Positions 51,536-59,344 of a stretch of 64,000 nucleotides of DNA are shown here, piece by piece; the stretch's first letter is position 1; each line of letters starts with the position of its first letter. The notes under the pieces were generated by a model, which had not been told where the DNA came from, made no database searches, and saw only the letters and a program-made list of their open reading frames with translations. The stretch covers positions 62,001-126,000 of the forward strand of contig NZ_RHHT01000003.1 in the NCBI RefSeq assembly GCF_003710985.1, read 5' to 3'. This DNA comes from Brevibacillus panacihumi (GTDB taxonomy: Bacteria > Bacillota > Bacilli > Brevibacillales > Brevibacillaceae). The position numbers were made by a program, and so were the translations under genes.

Positions 51536-52240
51536 ATGACATCTGATTTTCTGCTTAGTATCCTGCAATTAATTATGGTAGACGTGGTGTTGAGCGGCGA
51601 CAATGCAGTCGTCATCGCGCTTGCCTGCCGCAATTTGAGTCCGAGCCTGCAAAAGAAGGCGATATTTTGGGGAACCTTTGGGGCTGTCGGGATGCGTATC
51701 CTGCTCACCTTTATCGCGATCTGGCTGTTGAAAATTCCCCTGGTGCAAATGATCGGGGGTCTGCTGCTGATCTGGATTGCCGTCAAGCTATTGAAGGGCG
51801 AGGAAGAGGACGGTGAGATCGAGAGCAGCTCGTCGATGATGGGGGCACTGAAAACCATTATCTTCGCGGATATGATTATGAGTCTTGACAATGTGATCGC
51901 GGTGGCGGGAGCGGCCAAAGGCAACATTCTGCTCGTCGCAGTCGGACTTGCGATCAGCATTCCGCTGATTATCTGGGGGAGCCGATTGCTGATGAAGCTG
52001 ATGAAGCGTTTTCCCGTCATTGTTTTGCTCGGGGCAGGCATACTGGGCTTCACGGCAGGGCAGATGATCATGGAGGACAAGCTGGTCGGCGTTTGGGTCG
52101 AGCGGTATCTTCCCCTCTCGCCTGTCCTAGTACCTGTTGCTCTTGCTCTTGTGATCATTGCACTTGGTACTTACATGAAACGTCACGGCTCCAAGCCTGA
52201 TCCGCTTCAGCCCAAAAAGACAGGAGAACAGCTGCACTAA
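51536..52240 (+). CDS. TerC-family integral membrane protein
   Basis: Protein of 234 residues with seven membrane helices. The paired acidic motifs of the family are present: VLSGDNAVVIA in helix 1 and MSLDNVIAVAG in the second half, both in membrane segments and probably metal ligands. Related proteins in Bacillus (YjbE, YkoY, YceF) help export manganese or load exoenzymes with it. No yybP-ykoY manganese riboswitch is visible in the short upstream gap. TATGGGGGAGCAACC precedes the ATG. Confidence 0.88.
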   Translation: MTSDFLLSILQLIMVDVVLSGDNAVVIALACRNLSPSLQKKAIFWGTFGAVGMRILLTFIAIWLLKIPLVQMIGGLLLIWIAVKLLKGEEEDGEIESSSSMMGALKTIIFADMIMSLDNVIAVAGAAKGNILLVAVGLAISIPLIIWGSRLLMKLMKRFPVIVLLGAGILGFTAGQMIMEDKLVGVWVERYLPLSPVLVPVALALVIIALGTYMKRHGSKPDPLQPKKTGEQLH

Positions 52241-52242
52241 AT

Positions 52243-52305
52243 ACAAAAGCGTGAAAAGCCTGTGGACTTCCGGTAGGGGAGACCGCAGGCTTTTCACGCT
52301 TTTGT
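52243..52305. terminator. Very long perfect terminator after the TerC gene
   Basis: ACAAAAGCGTGAAAAGCCTG and CAGGCTTTTCACGCTTTTGT form a perfect 20-bp stem around a 23-base loop. The outer part of the right arm supplies the T-rich end. Confidence 0.8.
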
Positions 52306-52391
52306 CACAGAGGAAACATATGACAACCCCCTCTCCAATAGGACTGCGAAAAAAACTTTGACAATTTTTCAATAAAAATTTGAACAAAACA

Positions 52392-52420
52392 TGAACAACA
52401 AGTGAATTTTATGTTACAAT
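52392..52420 (+). promoter_or_regulatory. Probable housekeeping promoter of the 70-residue membrane protein
   Basis: TGAACA (-35) and TACAAT (-10) are 17 bp apart, in an AT-rich region, about 55 bases upstream of the ATG. Confidence 0.5.
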
Positions 52421-52475
52421 CAAAGCATCGATAAGGAAAACGCAATCATACTCAGATGATAAGGGGTTATGCAAC

Positions 52476-52688
52476 ATGAATCATGATTATAAAGCTGCCA
52501 GCACATTAAAATGGATGGCTTGGACCGCTACAATTGTGGGAATGCTTTTGCTGGTGTTCAATGTAAGCGATCTCAGATCCGAAAACCTTCCGCTCATGGT
52601 CTCCATTGGCTGCCTGATTGCAGGGATGAACATTTTCCTGTTAAGCGCTGTATTCCGCCTGATGAGCTTGAAAACACAAAAATTGTAA
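52476..52688 (+). CDS. 70-residue two-span membrane protein
   Basis: Protein of 70 residues with two hydrophobic segments (about 15-29 and 39-62), a short charged loop (DLRSENLP), and a basic tail. AAGGGGTTATGCAAC precedes the ATG, and it has its own promoter and terminator. The family is not recognised. Confidence 0.65.
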   Translation: MNHDYKAASTLKWMAWTATIVGMLLLVFNVSDLRSENLPLMVSIGCLIAGMNIFLLSAVFRLMSLKTQKL

Positions 52689-52707
52689 TCAGATAGAATC
52701 AACGAAT

Positions 52708-52725
52708 CGCTCTCTTCGCAGGGCG
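52708..52725 (+). terminator. Short terminator
   Basis: CGCTCT and AGGGCG pair with one G-T pair, followed by GTTTTTTTT. It lies about 20 bases after the 70-residue gene. Confidence 0.65.
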
Positions 52726-52807
52726 GTTTTTTTTGTTTCTACATAACACTTCCTTCCCGAGAAAAAACTAAGCATTGGCGGATATCATCGAGGAAAAGGT
52801 GGATGGG

Positions 52808-53170
52808 ATGACAACAGGAACTCTTTACGAAAAGCTGGGCGGGGAAGAAGTGATTCGCAAGGTTGTGGACTACTTTTACGATCTAGTCCTCAAAGACGAG
52901 ACCGTGAACCACTTTTTTGCCAACACGGATATGGAAAAGCAACGCCTTCACCAAACCAAATTCATCAGCTTTGCTTTAGGTGGTCCGGGTCGATACACGG
53001 GACAATCCATGGAAAAGGTACATACCGGAATGAATCTGCAGCCCGAGCATTTCGATGCGATCGTCCGGTACCTGCATGATGCCTTGGCCCATTTTCAGGT
53101 GGACGAAGCGGATATTTCCCAGGCTTTGCAAACAGTGGAGACGTTGCGAGACGATATATTGTATAAATAA
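52808..53170 (+). CDS. Group I truncated haemoglobin
   Basis: Protein of 120 residues with the 2-on-2 globin pattern: LYEKLGGEEVIRKVVDYFY (helices A-B), FFANTDMEKQRLHQTKF (B-E, with the B10/E7 pocket), ALGGPGRY, and HTGMNL with the probable proximal His. GGP and YTG are typical Gly-based turns. It binds O2 or NO in the cytoplasm; with a quinol oxidase operon 1.4 kb away it may protect respiration from NO, which is inference. ATG 52808 is chosen; an upstream TTG at 52775 would add 11 residues. Confidence 0.87.
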   Translation: MTTGTLYEKLGGEEVIRKVVDYFYDLVLKDETVNHFFANTDMEKQRLHQTKFISFALGGPGRYTGQSMEKVHTGMNLQPEHFDAIVRYLHDALAHFQVDEADISQALQTVETLRDDILYK

Positions 53171-53305
53171 ACTTCTACAAGCATACATCGATCTCCAAGA
53201 TTTACAGATTGTGTATTGGTTCGTTCGCTTGTTACAGTGGTTATGGGATGATGCTGGATCCATGCACGGATACAATCCCAAATCATTGAATTCGAGGGAG
53301 AAACC

Positions 53306-53911
53306 ATGTTGAATCGATCTCGTTACTGGATATTGACTTCATTGGCAGGACTCATGCTGACTGTGATCAACGCTCCGCTTGCAAGTGCTGCTCAACCAAA
53401 TGCAGCTGTACAAAGCTTTGATCGGCAGGAGCTGATCGAGAAGCTGGACGTCAAGGAAAAAGACGTCATCGGGCTCTATTACACCTCCATGGAGGGAAGC
53501 TCTGAGAATCGCATTCACAACATCAAGAAAGCGGTAAAAAAGATAAATGGCGAAAAGGTAAAACCGGGTGAATTTTTTTCCTTCAATCAGGAGGTAGGCA
53601 ACTCCAATCTGGCTGAAGATGGTTGGAAGAAAGCGAATGTCATCGCGGACGGCCAGCTTACGGACGGCTACGGCGGAGGAATCTGCCAGGTGTCTTCCAC
53701 GCTGTTCAACGCCGTTCAGGAAGCGCAGCTGCCGATCCAGGAGCGTCACAGTCACAGCAAGACAGTCGGCTACGTCCCTGTAGGACAGGATGCGACGATT
53801 GCGTATGGCTTGCTTGATTTCCGGTTTTCCAACCCGTACGATCATTCGCTAAAAATCAAGGCCAAGACTTATGACGATTCTGATGTCGTGATTGCTATTC
53901 TGAAAAAATGA
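53306..53911 (+). CDS. VanW-family secreted protein
   Basis: Protein of 201 residues with a signal peptide (1-27, ending ASAA) and a VanW domain: VKPGEFFSFNQEVG, the hallmark GYGGGICQVSSTLFNA, and a final FRFSNPYDHSLKI. VanW proteins occur in some vancomycin resistance clusters and near peptidoglycan-related genes, but their activity is unknown. No other van genes are here, so it should not be read as resistance. GAGGGAGAAACC precedes the ATG. Confidence 0.87.
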   Translation: MLNRSRYWILTSLAGLMLTVINAPLASAAQPNAAVQSFDRQELIEKLDVKEKDVIGLYYTSMEGSSENRIHNIKKAVKKINGEKVKPGEFFSFNQEVGNSNLAEDGWKKANVIADGQLTDGYGGGICQVSSTLFNAVQEAQLPIQERHSHSKTVGYVPVGQDATIAYGLLDFRFSNPYDHSLKIKAKTYDDSDVVIAILKK

Positions 53912-53919
53912 AGCTAGGA

Positions 53920-53940
53920 AAGACGTGCTGAGCGCGTCTT
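53920..53940 (+). terminator. Terminator of the vanW-like gene
   Basis: AAGACG and CGTCTT form a short stem around a 9-base loop, followed by TTTTTTTA. Confidence 0.75.
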
Positions 53941-54199
53941 TTTTTATGTCTGCTATATCCCTCGCTGGAACAATTTCTCCAACGCAGGGGATTCGTAACA
54001 ATAATATGATCAACTCGTGAATTCGACGTGAACACTTTGTAACAGAAAAGATACGAAAATATGAACGTCCCCAAAAACCAGTACCAATTCTTTTGCGTTC
54101 TGATAACATGATAGTGCGCAGATGAGATGTGTTCACATTTACTAAAATTGAGCTTCCAATTAGGTAGGTCTGTTTTGTCAACGAGGAGGGATTGGGAGA

Positions 54200-55210
54200 A
54201 TGAGTGGAGGAAAATGGCCGAGACGACTTCAGTTGGCTGTCTTGGCGGCGCTGGCGAGTATCATGCTGGCCGGTTGCGGCAGCGATTATGTAGTCTTGAA
54301 CCCCAAGGGGCCGGTAGCACAGACGCAATATGATCTCATTATGATTTCCATTATATTGTGCTCGATTATCATTATCCCGGTTATTGCGCTCACCGCGTTT
54401 ATCGTCTATCGATATCGGGATACACCGAACAACAAAGCGACGTACAAGCCAAATTGGGCGCACAGCACCAAGCTGGAGGTAATCTGGTGGTCGATTCCGA
54501 TCGTGATTATCGCGATTCTGGGTTACTTCACCGTGCGCGATACTTATGCATTAAAAGAAAATCCGAATAAAGAAGTACAACCGATGGTCATTCAAGTAAC
54601 CTCTCTGGATTGGAAATGGTTGTTCACTTACCCTGAACAAAACATTGCAACGGTCAACTATTTGCAGATCCCTGCAGGCGTGCCTGTCCAGTTCCAAATC
54701 TCTGCTGAGGCACCGATGAACTCCTTCTGGGTACCGGAGCTTGGCGGACAAATCTACGCCATGGCGGGTATGACGACGGAGTTGTATCTGCAGGCTGACC
54801 ATCCGGGCGAGTTCCAGGGCAGAGGAGCGAACTTCACGGGTGAAGGCTTTGCTCACATGCAATTCAATGTGAAAGCTACTTCGCAGGACGAGTTTGACCA
54901 GTGGGTGAAAGAGGTAAAAGGAACCACACCTGCGATGAGCAAGGAAGATTATGAACAGTTGAGAAAGCCGGGTCTGTCGGAAGTGCTGACGTACTCGTCG
55001 TTCCCGGAAGGCTTGTTTGAAGAGATCGTATCCAAATACAGTCACGGCCATCCGATGGAGACAGGCGGCAGCATGCATGACTCGATGCATATGGACGGAG
55101 ACAAAAAAGAGTCTGCACCTGGCTCAGAAGCCGGGGAGAAAAAAGATGAATCCGCACACTCCACTCATCACATGCCCAACACGGCAATGACACCTGTGAT
55201 GAGTCACTAA
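54200..55210 (+). CDS. qoxA: Cytochrome aa3 quinol oxidase subunit II
   Basis: Protein of 336 residues. A lipoprotein signal (MLAGC, C26) is followed by two membrane helices (about 45-68 and 93-112) and a cupredoxin domain outside the membrane. The CuA-binding cysteines of cytochrome c oxidases are absent: the segment where they should lie reads GRGANFTGEGFAHM. This marks it as a quinol oxidase subunit. The tail after residue 280 is long and rich in His, Met and Ser. GAGGAGGGATTGGGAG precedes the ATG. First gene of qoxABCD. Confidence 0.93.
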   Translation: MSGGKWPRRLQLAVLAALASIMLAGCGSDYVVLNPKGPVAQTQYDLIMISIILCSIIIIPVIALTAFIVYRYRDTPNNKATYKPNWAHSTKLEVIWWSIPIVIIAILGYFTVRDTYALKENPNKEVQPMVIQVTSLDWKWLFTYPEQNIATVNYLQIPAGVPVQFQISAEAPMNSFWVPELGGQIYAMAGMTTELYLQADHPGEFQGRGANFTGEGFAHMQFNVKATSQDEFDQWVKEVKGTTPAMSKEDYEQLRKPGLSEVLTYSSFPEGLFEEIVSKYSHGHPMETGGSMHDSMHMDGDKKESAPGSEAGEKKDESAHSTHHMPNTAMTPVMSH

Positions 55211-55233
55211 CGGAAAGGGAGGAGGAATACCTG

Positions 55234-57204
55234 ATGTGGGAGAGCTTAAAAGAGTTTGCATCTTGGTTCTTTGTTACGGGCGATCCGCTGATCTACGGTG
55301 CCATGGTCTCCATTGCTTTGACCATGGTGGCGATCGTCTTCGTTTTGACCAAATATAAAAAATGGGGCTGGCTGTGGCGCGAATGGCTGACGACAGTCGA
55401 CCACAAGCGAATCGGGATCATGTACCTGATCGCATCCCTGCTGATGCTGTTCCGCGGAGGCGTGGACGCCTTGCTGATGCGTGTGCAGCTGGCATTCCCG
55501 AATCTGGAGTTCTTGCACTCCGATCACTACAACGCGATCTTTACGACACATGGTACGATCATGATCTTGTTCATGGCGATGCCAATGATGTTCGGTTTGT
55601 TCAATATGGTTGTTCCGCTCCAGCTCGGGGCGCGAGATGTAGCGTATCCGTTCCTGAACGCCGTCAGCTTCTGGCTGTTCATGTTTGGTGCGATGCTGTT
55701 CAACCTGTCGTTTGTCATCGGGGGTTCTCCTGATGCTGGTTGGTTGTCGTATCCACCGCTTTCGCAAAATGATTTCAGCCCTGGTCCAGGCCAAAACTTC
55801 TGGATTTGGGGAATTCAGATTTCCGGTATCGGTAGCTTGGCGACCGGGATCAACTTCATCGTCACCATTTTGAAAATGCGTGCACCTGGCATGAAGCTGA
55901 TGAAAATGCCGATGTTTAGCTGGTCTGTATTTTCCAGCTGTGTCATGATCATTCTCGCTTTCCCAATCTTGACGGTAACAATCGCTTTGCTTTATCTCGA
56001 CCGTTTTGCCGGCGCCCACTTCTTCACGATGGATGGCGGCGGTAACCCGATGATGTACCTCAACCTGATCTGGATGTGGGGTCACCCGGAAGTGTATATC
56101 GTAGTCGTGCCTGCCTTCGGTATCTTCTCTGAAGTGGTAGCGACATTTGCGAAGAAAAAACTGTTCGGTTATACATCCATGGTCGCAGCCGTTATGGGGA
56201 TTGCTATTCTGTCCTTCTTTACCTGGGCTCACCACTTCTTCACAATGGGTACGAGTGCGAACGTTATTGCGTTCTTTGCGATCACGACGATGCTGATCGC
56301 GATACCGACCGGTGTGAAGATCTTTAACTGGCTGTTTACGATGTATCGAGGCAAGATCTCCTTCAAGCAGCCGATGATGTGGACGATTGCCTTTATCCCT
56401 TGCTTCGTCGTAGGGGGGGCTACAGGTGTTATGTTGTCGGTAGCACCTGCTGACTATCAATATCACAACAGTTACTTCCTGATCGCCCACTTCCACCAAG
56501 TCTTGATCGGTGGCGTCGTGTTCGGGTATCTTGCAGGGATATACTATTGGTGGCCAAAACTGTTCGGCTTCAAGCTGGATGAAAAACTGGGAGCATGGGG
56601 CTTCTGGCTCTGGAACATCGGTTTCTACGTCTGCTTTATGCCGCAGTACGCGCTGGGCTTCATGGGTATGACCCGTCGCTACTACACATACGGCTGGGAT
56701 CTCGGCTGGGAGCCGCTGAACCTGGTCTCGACCGTAGGTGCGTTCCTGATGGGGGCAGGCTTTGTCTTCCAGGTATGGCAAATCACGTACAGCATCAAGC
56801 ACGGCGAACGCGACACCACAGGGGACCCATGGAATGGCCGCACGCTCGAATGGTCGATTCCGTCGCCTGCACCGTTCTATAACTTCGCTGTCGTACCACA
56901 GGTAAAAGAGCTGGACGACTTCTGGAGAGTGAAAGAGGAGAAGGCGAACGGCACGTACAAGGAAGAGCCTGTACACCTGGAGCCGATTCACATGCCGAAA
57001 AACTCCGGTCTTCCGTTCATCATGTCTGTCTGCTGGTTTATCGCAGGCTTCGGGTTCGTCTGGGAATGGACCTGGATGGCTGTCATCGGTATGGTCGGTG
57101 TGGCTTTGGTCATGTGGGCCCGTTCGTTCCAATACGATACCGATTACTATGTACCAGTGGATGAAGTGCGTCGTACGGAAGCCTCACTGGGGAGGGTATA
57201 TTAA
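55234..57204 (+). CDS. qoxB: Cytochrome aa3 quinol oxidase subunit I
   Basis: Haem-copper oxidase catalytic subunit of 656 residues with about 14-15 membrane helices. Low-spin haem ligand in FTTHGTIMI, the CuB/Tyr crosslink motif WGHPEVYI, the HH pair (AHHFF), and the haem a3 and a ligands in AHFHQVLIG. It reduces O2 to water and pumps protons using electrons from menaquinol. GGGAGGAGG lies before the ATG, 23 bases after qoxA. Confidence 0.95.
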   Translation: MWESLKEFASWFFVTGDPLIYGAMVSIALTMVAIVFVLTKYKKWGWLWREWLTTVDHKRIGIMYLIASLLMLFRGGVDALLMRVQLAFPNLEFLHSDHYNAIFTTHGTIMILFMAMPMMFGLFNMVVPLQLGARDVAYPFLNAVSFWLFMFGAMLFNLSFVIGGSPDAGWLSYPPLSQNDFSPGPGQNFWIWGIQISGIGSLATGINFIVTILKMRAPGMKLMKMPMFSWSVFSSCVMIILAFPILTVTIALLYLDRFAGAHFFTMDGGGNPMMYLNLIWMWGHPEVYIVVVPAFGIFSEVVATFAKKKLFGYTSMVAAVMGIAILSFFTWAHHFFTMGTSANVIAFFAITTMLIAIPTGVKIFNWLFTMYRGKISFKQPMMWTIAFIPCFVVGGATGVMLSVAPADYQYHNSYFLIAHFHQVLIGGVVFGYLAGIYYWWPKLFGFKLDEKLGAWGFWLWNIGFYVCFMPQYALGFMGMTRRYYTYGWDLGWEPLNLVSTVGAFLMGAGFVFQVWQITYSIKHGERDTTGDPWNGRTLEWSIPSPAPFYNFAVVPQVKELDDFWRVKEEKANGTYKEEPVHLEPIHMPKNSGLPFIMSVCWFIAGFGFVWEWTWMAVIGMVGVALVMWARSFQYDTDYYVPVDEVRRTEASLGRVY

Positions 57205-57824
57205 TGCAACAAGTGGCGAACAACCATGAGCATGGACATGCGCACGACCACGAGCATGGCCATGAAGATCATGAGCAGCTAAAGGTACTTGGTTTTTGGA
57301 TCTTCCTGGTGACAGACTGTATCTTGTTCGGCTCCCTTTTTGCGACTTATGCAGTTTTGATGCACAGTTATGCAGGGGGACCTACCGGGAAGGAATTGTT
57401 TGAGCTCCCGGGTGTCATCGCCTCCACCTTCATCCTGTTGACCAGCAGCTTTACCAGCGGTCTTGCGATTTTGGCGATGAACAAGGGAAAAGTGAAAGAG
57501 CTGATCGGATGGCTCGTAGTAACGGCTCTGCTCGGTCTCTCCTTTATCGGACTGGAGATCAGCGAGTTTACCCATCTGGTGCATGAAGGTGCGACGATGT
57601 CCACCAGTGCGTTCTGGTCCGCATTCTTCACGCTGGTCGGAACACATGGTGTGCACGTGTCGGTCGGTCTGTTCTGGATGGTCGCGATCATGATGCAGCT
57701 TCGTCGCCGCGGACTTACTCCGGTGACACGCCGCAAAGTAACGACACTCAGCCTGTACTGGCACTTCCTGGACGTCGTATGGATCTTCCTCTTTACGGTC
57801 GTCTACCTGATGGGGGTGATGTAG
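57204..57824 (+). CDS. qoxC: Cytochrome aa3 quinol oxidase subunit III
   Basis: Protein of 206 residues with five membrane helices, typical of the bacterial quinol-oxidase subunit III. A His-rich N-terminus (NHEHGHAHDHEHGHEDHE) precedes LGFWIFLVTDCILF; SSFTSGLAILAMN and a final LYWHFLDVVWIFLFT are family segments. The ATG overlaps the last base of the qoxB stop. The His-rich tail is more extended than usual and might hold copper. Confidence 0.93.
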   Translation: MQQVANNHEHGHAHDHEHGHEDHEQLKVLGFWIFLVTDCILFGSLFATYAVLMHSYAGGPTGKELFELPGVIASTFILLTSSFTSGLAILAMNKGKVKELIGWLVVTALLGLSFIGLEISEFTHLVHEGATMSTSAFWSAFFTLVGTHGVHVSVGLFWMVAIMMQLRRRGLTPVTRRKVTTLSLYWHFLDVVWIFLFTVVYLMGVM

Positions 57825-57825
57825 G

Positions 57826-58143
57826 ATGGCGAACCACACAAACCATAACAGCCATGCAGAGAGTCATGGTTCACTGAAATCCTATGTGATCGGCTTTATT
57901 CTCTCGATCGTGCTGACGATCATCCCGCTCGTGCTGGTGATGAATCCGCTGTTCAGCAAAGCAGGGACCATCATCGCCATCATGATTATGGCAGTCCTGC
58001 AGTTTGTGATTCAGCTGTTCTTCTTCATGCATATCCGCGAAGGAGAAAAACCGCGCTGGAACGTGCAGACACTGGTTCTCGGTCTGGTGATTGTATTGAC
58101 GATCGTTGCCGGTTCGATCTGGATTATGGCGTTCAACGTATAA
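57826..58143 (+). CDS. qoxD: Cytochrome aa3 quinol oxidase subunit IV
   Basis: Protein of 105 residues with three membrane helices: SYVIGFILSIVLTIIPLVLV, VLQFVIQLFFFMHI and a final helix near 80-102. It assists assembly of the complex. It starts one base after the qoxC stop and ends the operon at a terminator. Confidence 0.92.
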   Translation: MANHTNHNSHAESHGSLKSYVIGFILSIVLTIIPLVLVMNPLFSKAGTIIAIMIMAVLQFVIQLFFFMHIREGEKPRWNVQTLVLGLVIVLTIVAGSIWIMAFNV

Positions 58144-58159
58144 GAGATGAAAATGAAAG

Positions 58160-58191
58160 AGGCATGACCCGGGTAGGATGGGGTCATGCCT
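58160..58191. terminator. Terminator of the qox operon
   Basis: AGGCATGACCC and GGGTCATGCCT form a perfect 11-bp stem followed by TTTGATTTTT. The right arm overlaps the last codons of the minus-strand gene. Confidence 0.85.
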
Positions 58192-58507
58192 TTTGATTTT
58201 TAGCAGTGTGCTTCAAGAAGAACATCCACCATACCAGAAGATACAAGTAGCTGATCATCGTCAGAATCGGCCATAGGAATCCTTGTTGTAACTGGACTAC
58301 AAAATGTTCAAATTCATTCATACCTTCTAATCTTCCAATGCTATTGATTATACTAATAATTGGAACTGTCACAGAAAGAACGATGGCGATGATGGACAGA
58401 CCTCTTAATGTATGTTGGACGAAACAATAAAAAGCAGTTCCGATGGTTGCTAACAAAAAAAGATAGTACATGATCCAAAACCAATTTGGGAGGGTTTCCC
58501 AATACAT
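58184..58507 (-). CDS. Small membrane protein of unknown function
   Basis: Protein of 107 residues with three hydrophobic segments (about 10-28, 36-56, 77-95) and a short basic tail (KHTAKNQKA). A very strong AAGGAGGTGAAC precedes the ATG. Convergent to qoxD, with which it shares the terminator. I do not recognise the family. Confidence 0.68.
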   Translation of the reverse strand: MYWETLPNWFWIMYYLFLLATIGTAFYCFVQHTLRGLSIIAIVLSVTVPIISIINSIGRLEGMNEFEHFVVQLQQGFLWPILTMISYLYLLVWWMFFLKHTAKNQKA

Positions 58508-58681
58508 TTGTTCACCTCCTTGCTAGTTCGCATTTTACATGAAATGGTTAAAACTTACAAATCATATCATTGGCTTTGCAAGGATACACTCACATAAAAT
58601 TGAAGAACTGCAAGCTAGGACTTTCCCTTTAACTATACTAAGTATATAATTATGTTGTTAAAGATGAAGGGAGCGATTTCC

Positions 58682-59251
58682 ATGTATGATATTGTCATTA
58701 TCGGAGCAGGACCTGCAGGAGGAAGCGCAGCGCTGTTCGCTGCCAAAGCGGGAAAGAAGACACTTCTCATCGACAACGACAAAGGAATGACCAAACGAGC
58801 TTGGTTGGAAAACCATTACGGGATCATGGAAATCACGGGCCCGGATCTGATTGAGATCGGGAAAAAGCAAGCGGTTAAATTCGGTGCTGAGCTGCTCGAC
58901 GCGCAAGTTACCAACGTAACCAAAACAGATCAGGGCTTGAGCGTGGAAACAGAAGGACACGGCAGCTTTGAAGCCAAGCATGTCATTCTGGCAACAGGCG
59001 CGGTTGTCGAACTGGCCACCAAGATTGGCGTAAACATCAAGGATGGTACAGAACCAAGAATCAAGAATGTTGTTGACGTTGACGCGCAAGGAAAAACCAA
59101 TGTGGCGGGCATCTGGGCTGCAGGTACCTGCGCAGGAGTAAGCGTCCATACCATCATTACAGCAGGTGATGGGGCGAAGGTAGCGATCAACGTCATCAGC
59201 GAACTGAATGGCGAGCGCTACGTCGATCACGATGTATTGAAAACTACGTAA
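58682..59251 (+). CDS. FAD-only oxidoreductase of the thioredoxin-reductase type
   Basis: Protein of 189 residues, much shorter than thioredoxin reductase (about 310). It keeps the FAD-binding half: IIGAGPAGGSAALFA at 6-20, LLIDND, ILATGA near residue 105, and the C-terminal GIWAAGTCAG flavin motif. The NADPH domain and the CxxC redox pair are missing, and the two FAD halves are joined directly. This is a complete-looking gene rather than a truncation. Electron donor and substrate are unknown. AAGGGAGCG precedes the ATG. Confidence 0.78.
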   Translation: MYDIVIIGAGPAGGSAALFAAKAGKKTLLIDNDKGMTKRAWLENHYGIMEITGPDLIEIGKKQAVKFGAELLDAQVTNVTKTDQGLSVETEGHGSFEAKHVILATGAVVELATKIGVNIKDGTEPRIKNVVDVDAQGKTNVAGIWAAGTCAGVSVHTIITAGDGAKVAINVISELNGERYVDHDVLKTT

Positions 59252-59275
59252 CTGTAGCTTAGAGGGCAGACCAAT

Positions 59276-59318
59276 GACACCTCCCTAAATCAGCAGTAGA
59301 TGATTTGGCGGAGGTGTC
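59276..59318 (+). promoter_or_regulatory. Hairpin in the leader of the DHA2 exporter gene
   Basis: GACACCTCC and GGAGGTGTC pair perfectly and enclose a second arm pair (CTAAATCA / TGATTTGG). No T-run follows; the gene's ribosome binding site lies 13-20 bases downstream. It may be a terminator of the preceding gene with a weak tail, or an operator/RNA switch for the exporter. Confidence 0.45.
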
Positions 59319-59344
59319 GTGCCTATTGTTGGGGAGGAAATGAC

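Noticed and set aside
53306-53911. VanW gene as a sign of a vancomycin-resistance cluster
   Set aside because: No vanHAX, vanY or vanRS genes are present; VanW-domain proteins are common outside resistance loci.
54027-54140. GTGAACAC and GTGTTCAC in the qox promoter region as a redox regulator site
   Set aside because: The copies are inverted but about 100 bp apart and too short to assign to Rex, ResD or Fnr with any confidence.
55246-57132. A 628-codon open frame on the minus strand opposite qoxB
   Set aside because: It is the shadow of the GC-rich qoxB codons, has an unnatural charged composition, no ribosome binding site and no recognisable domain.
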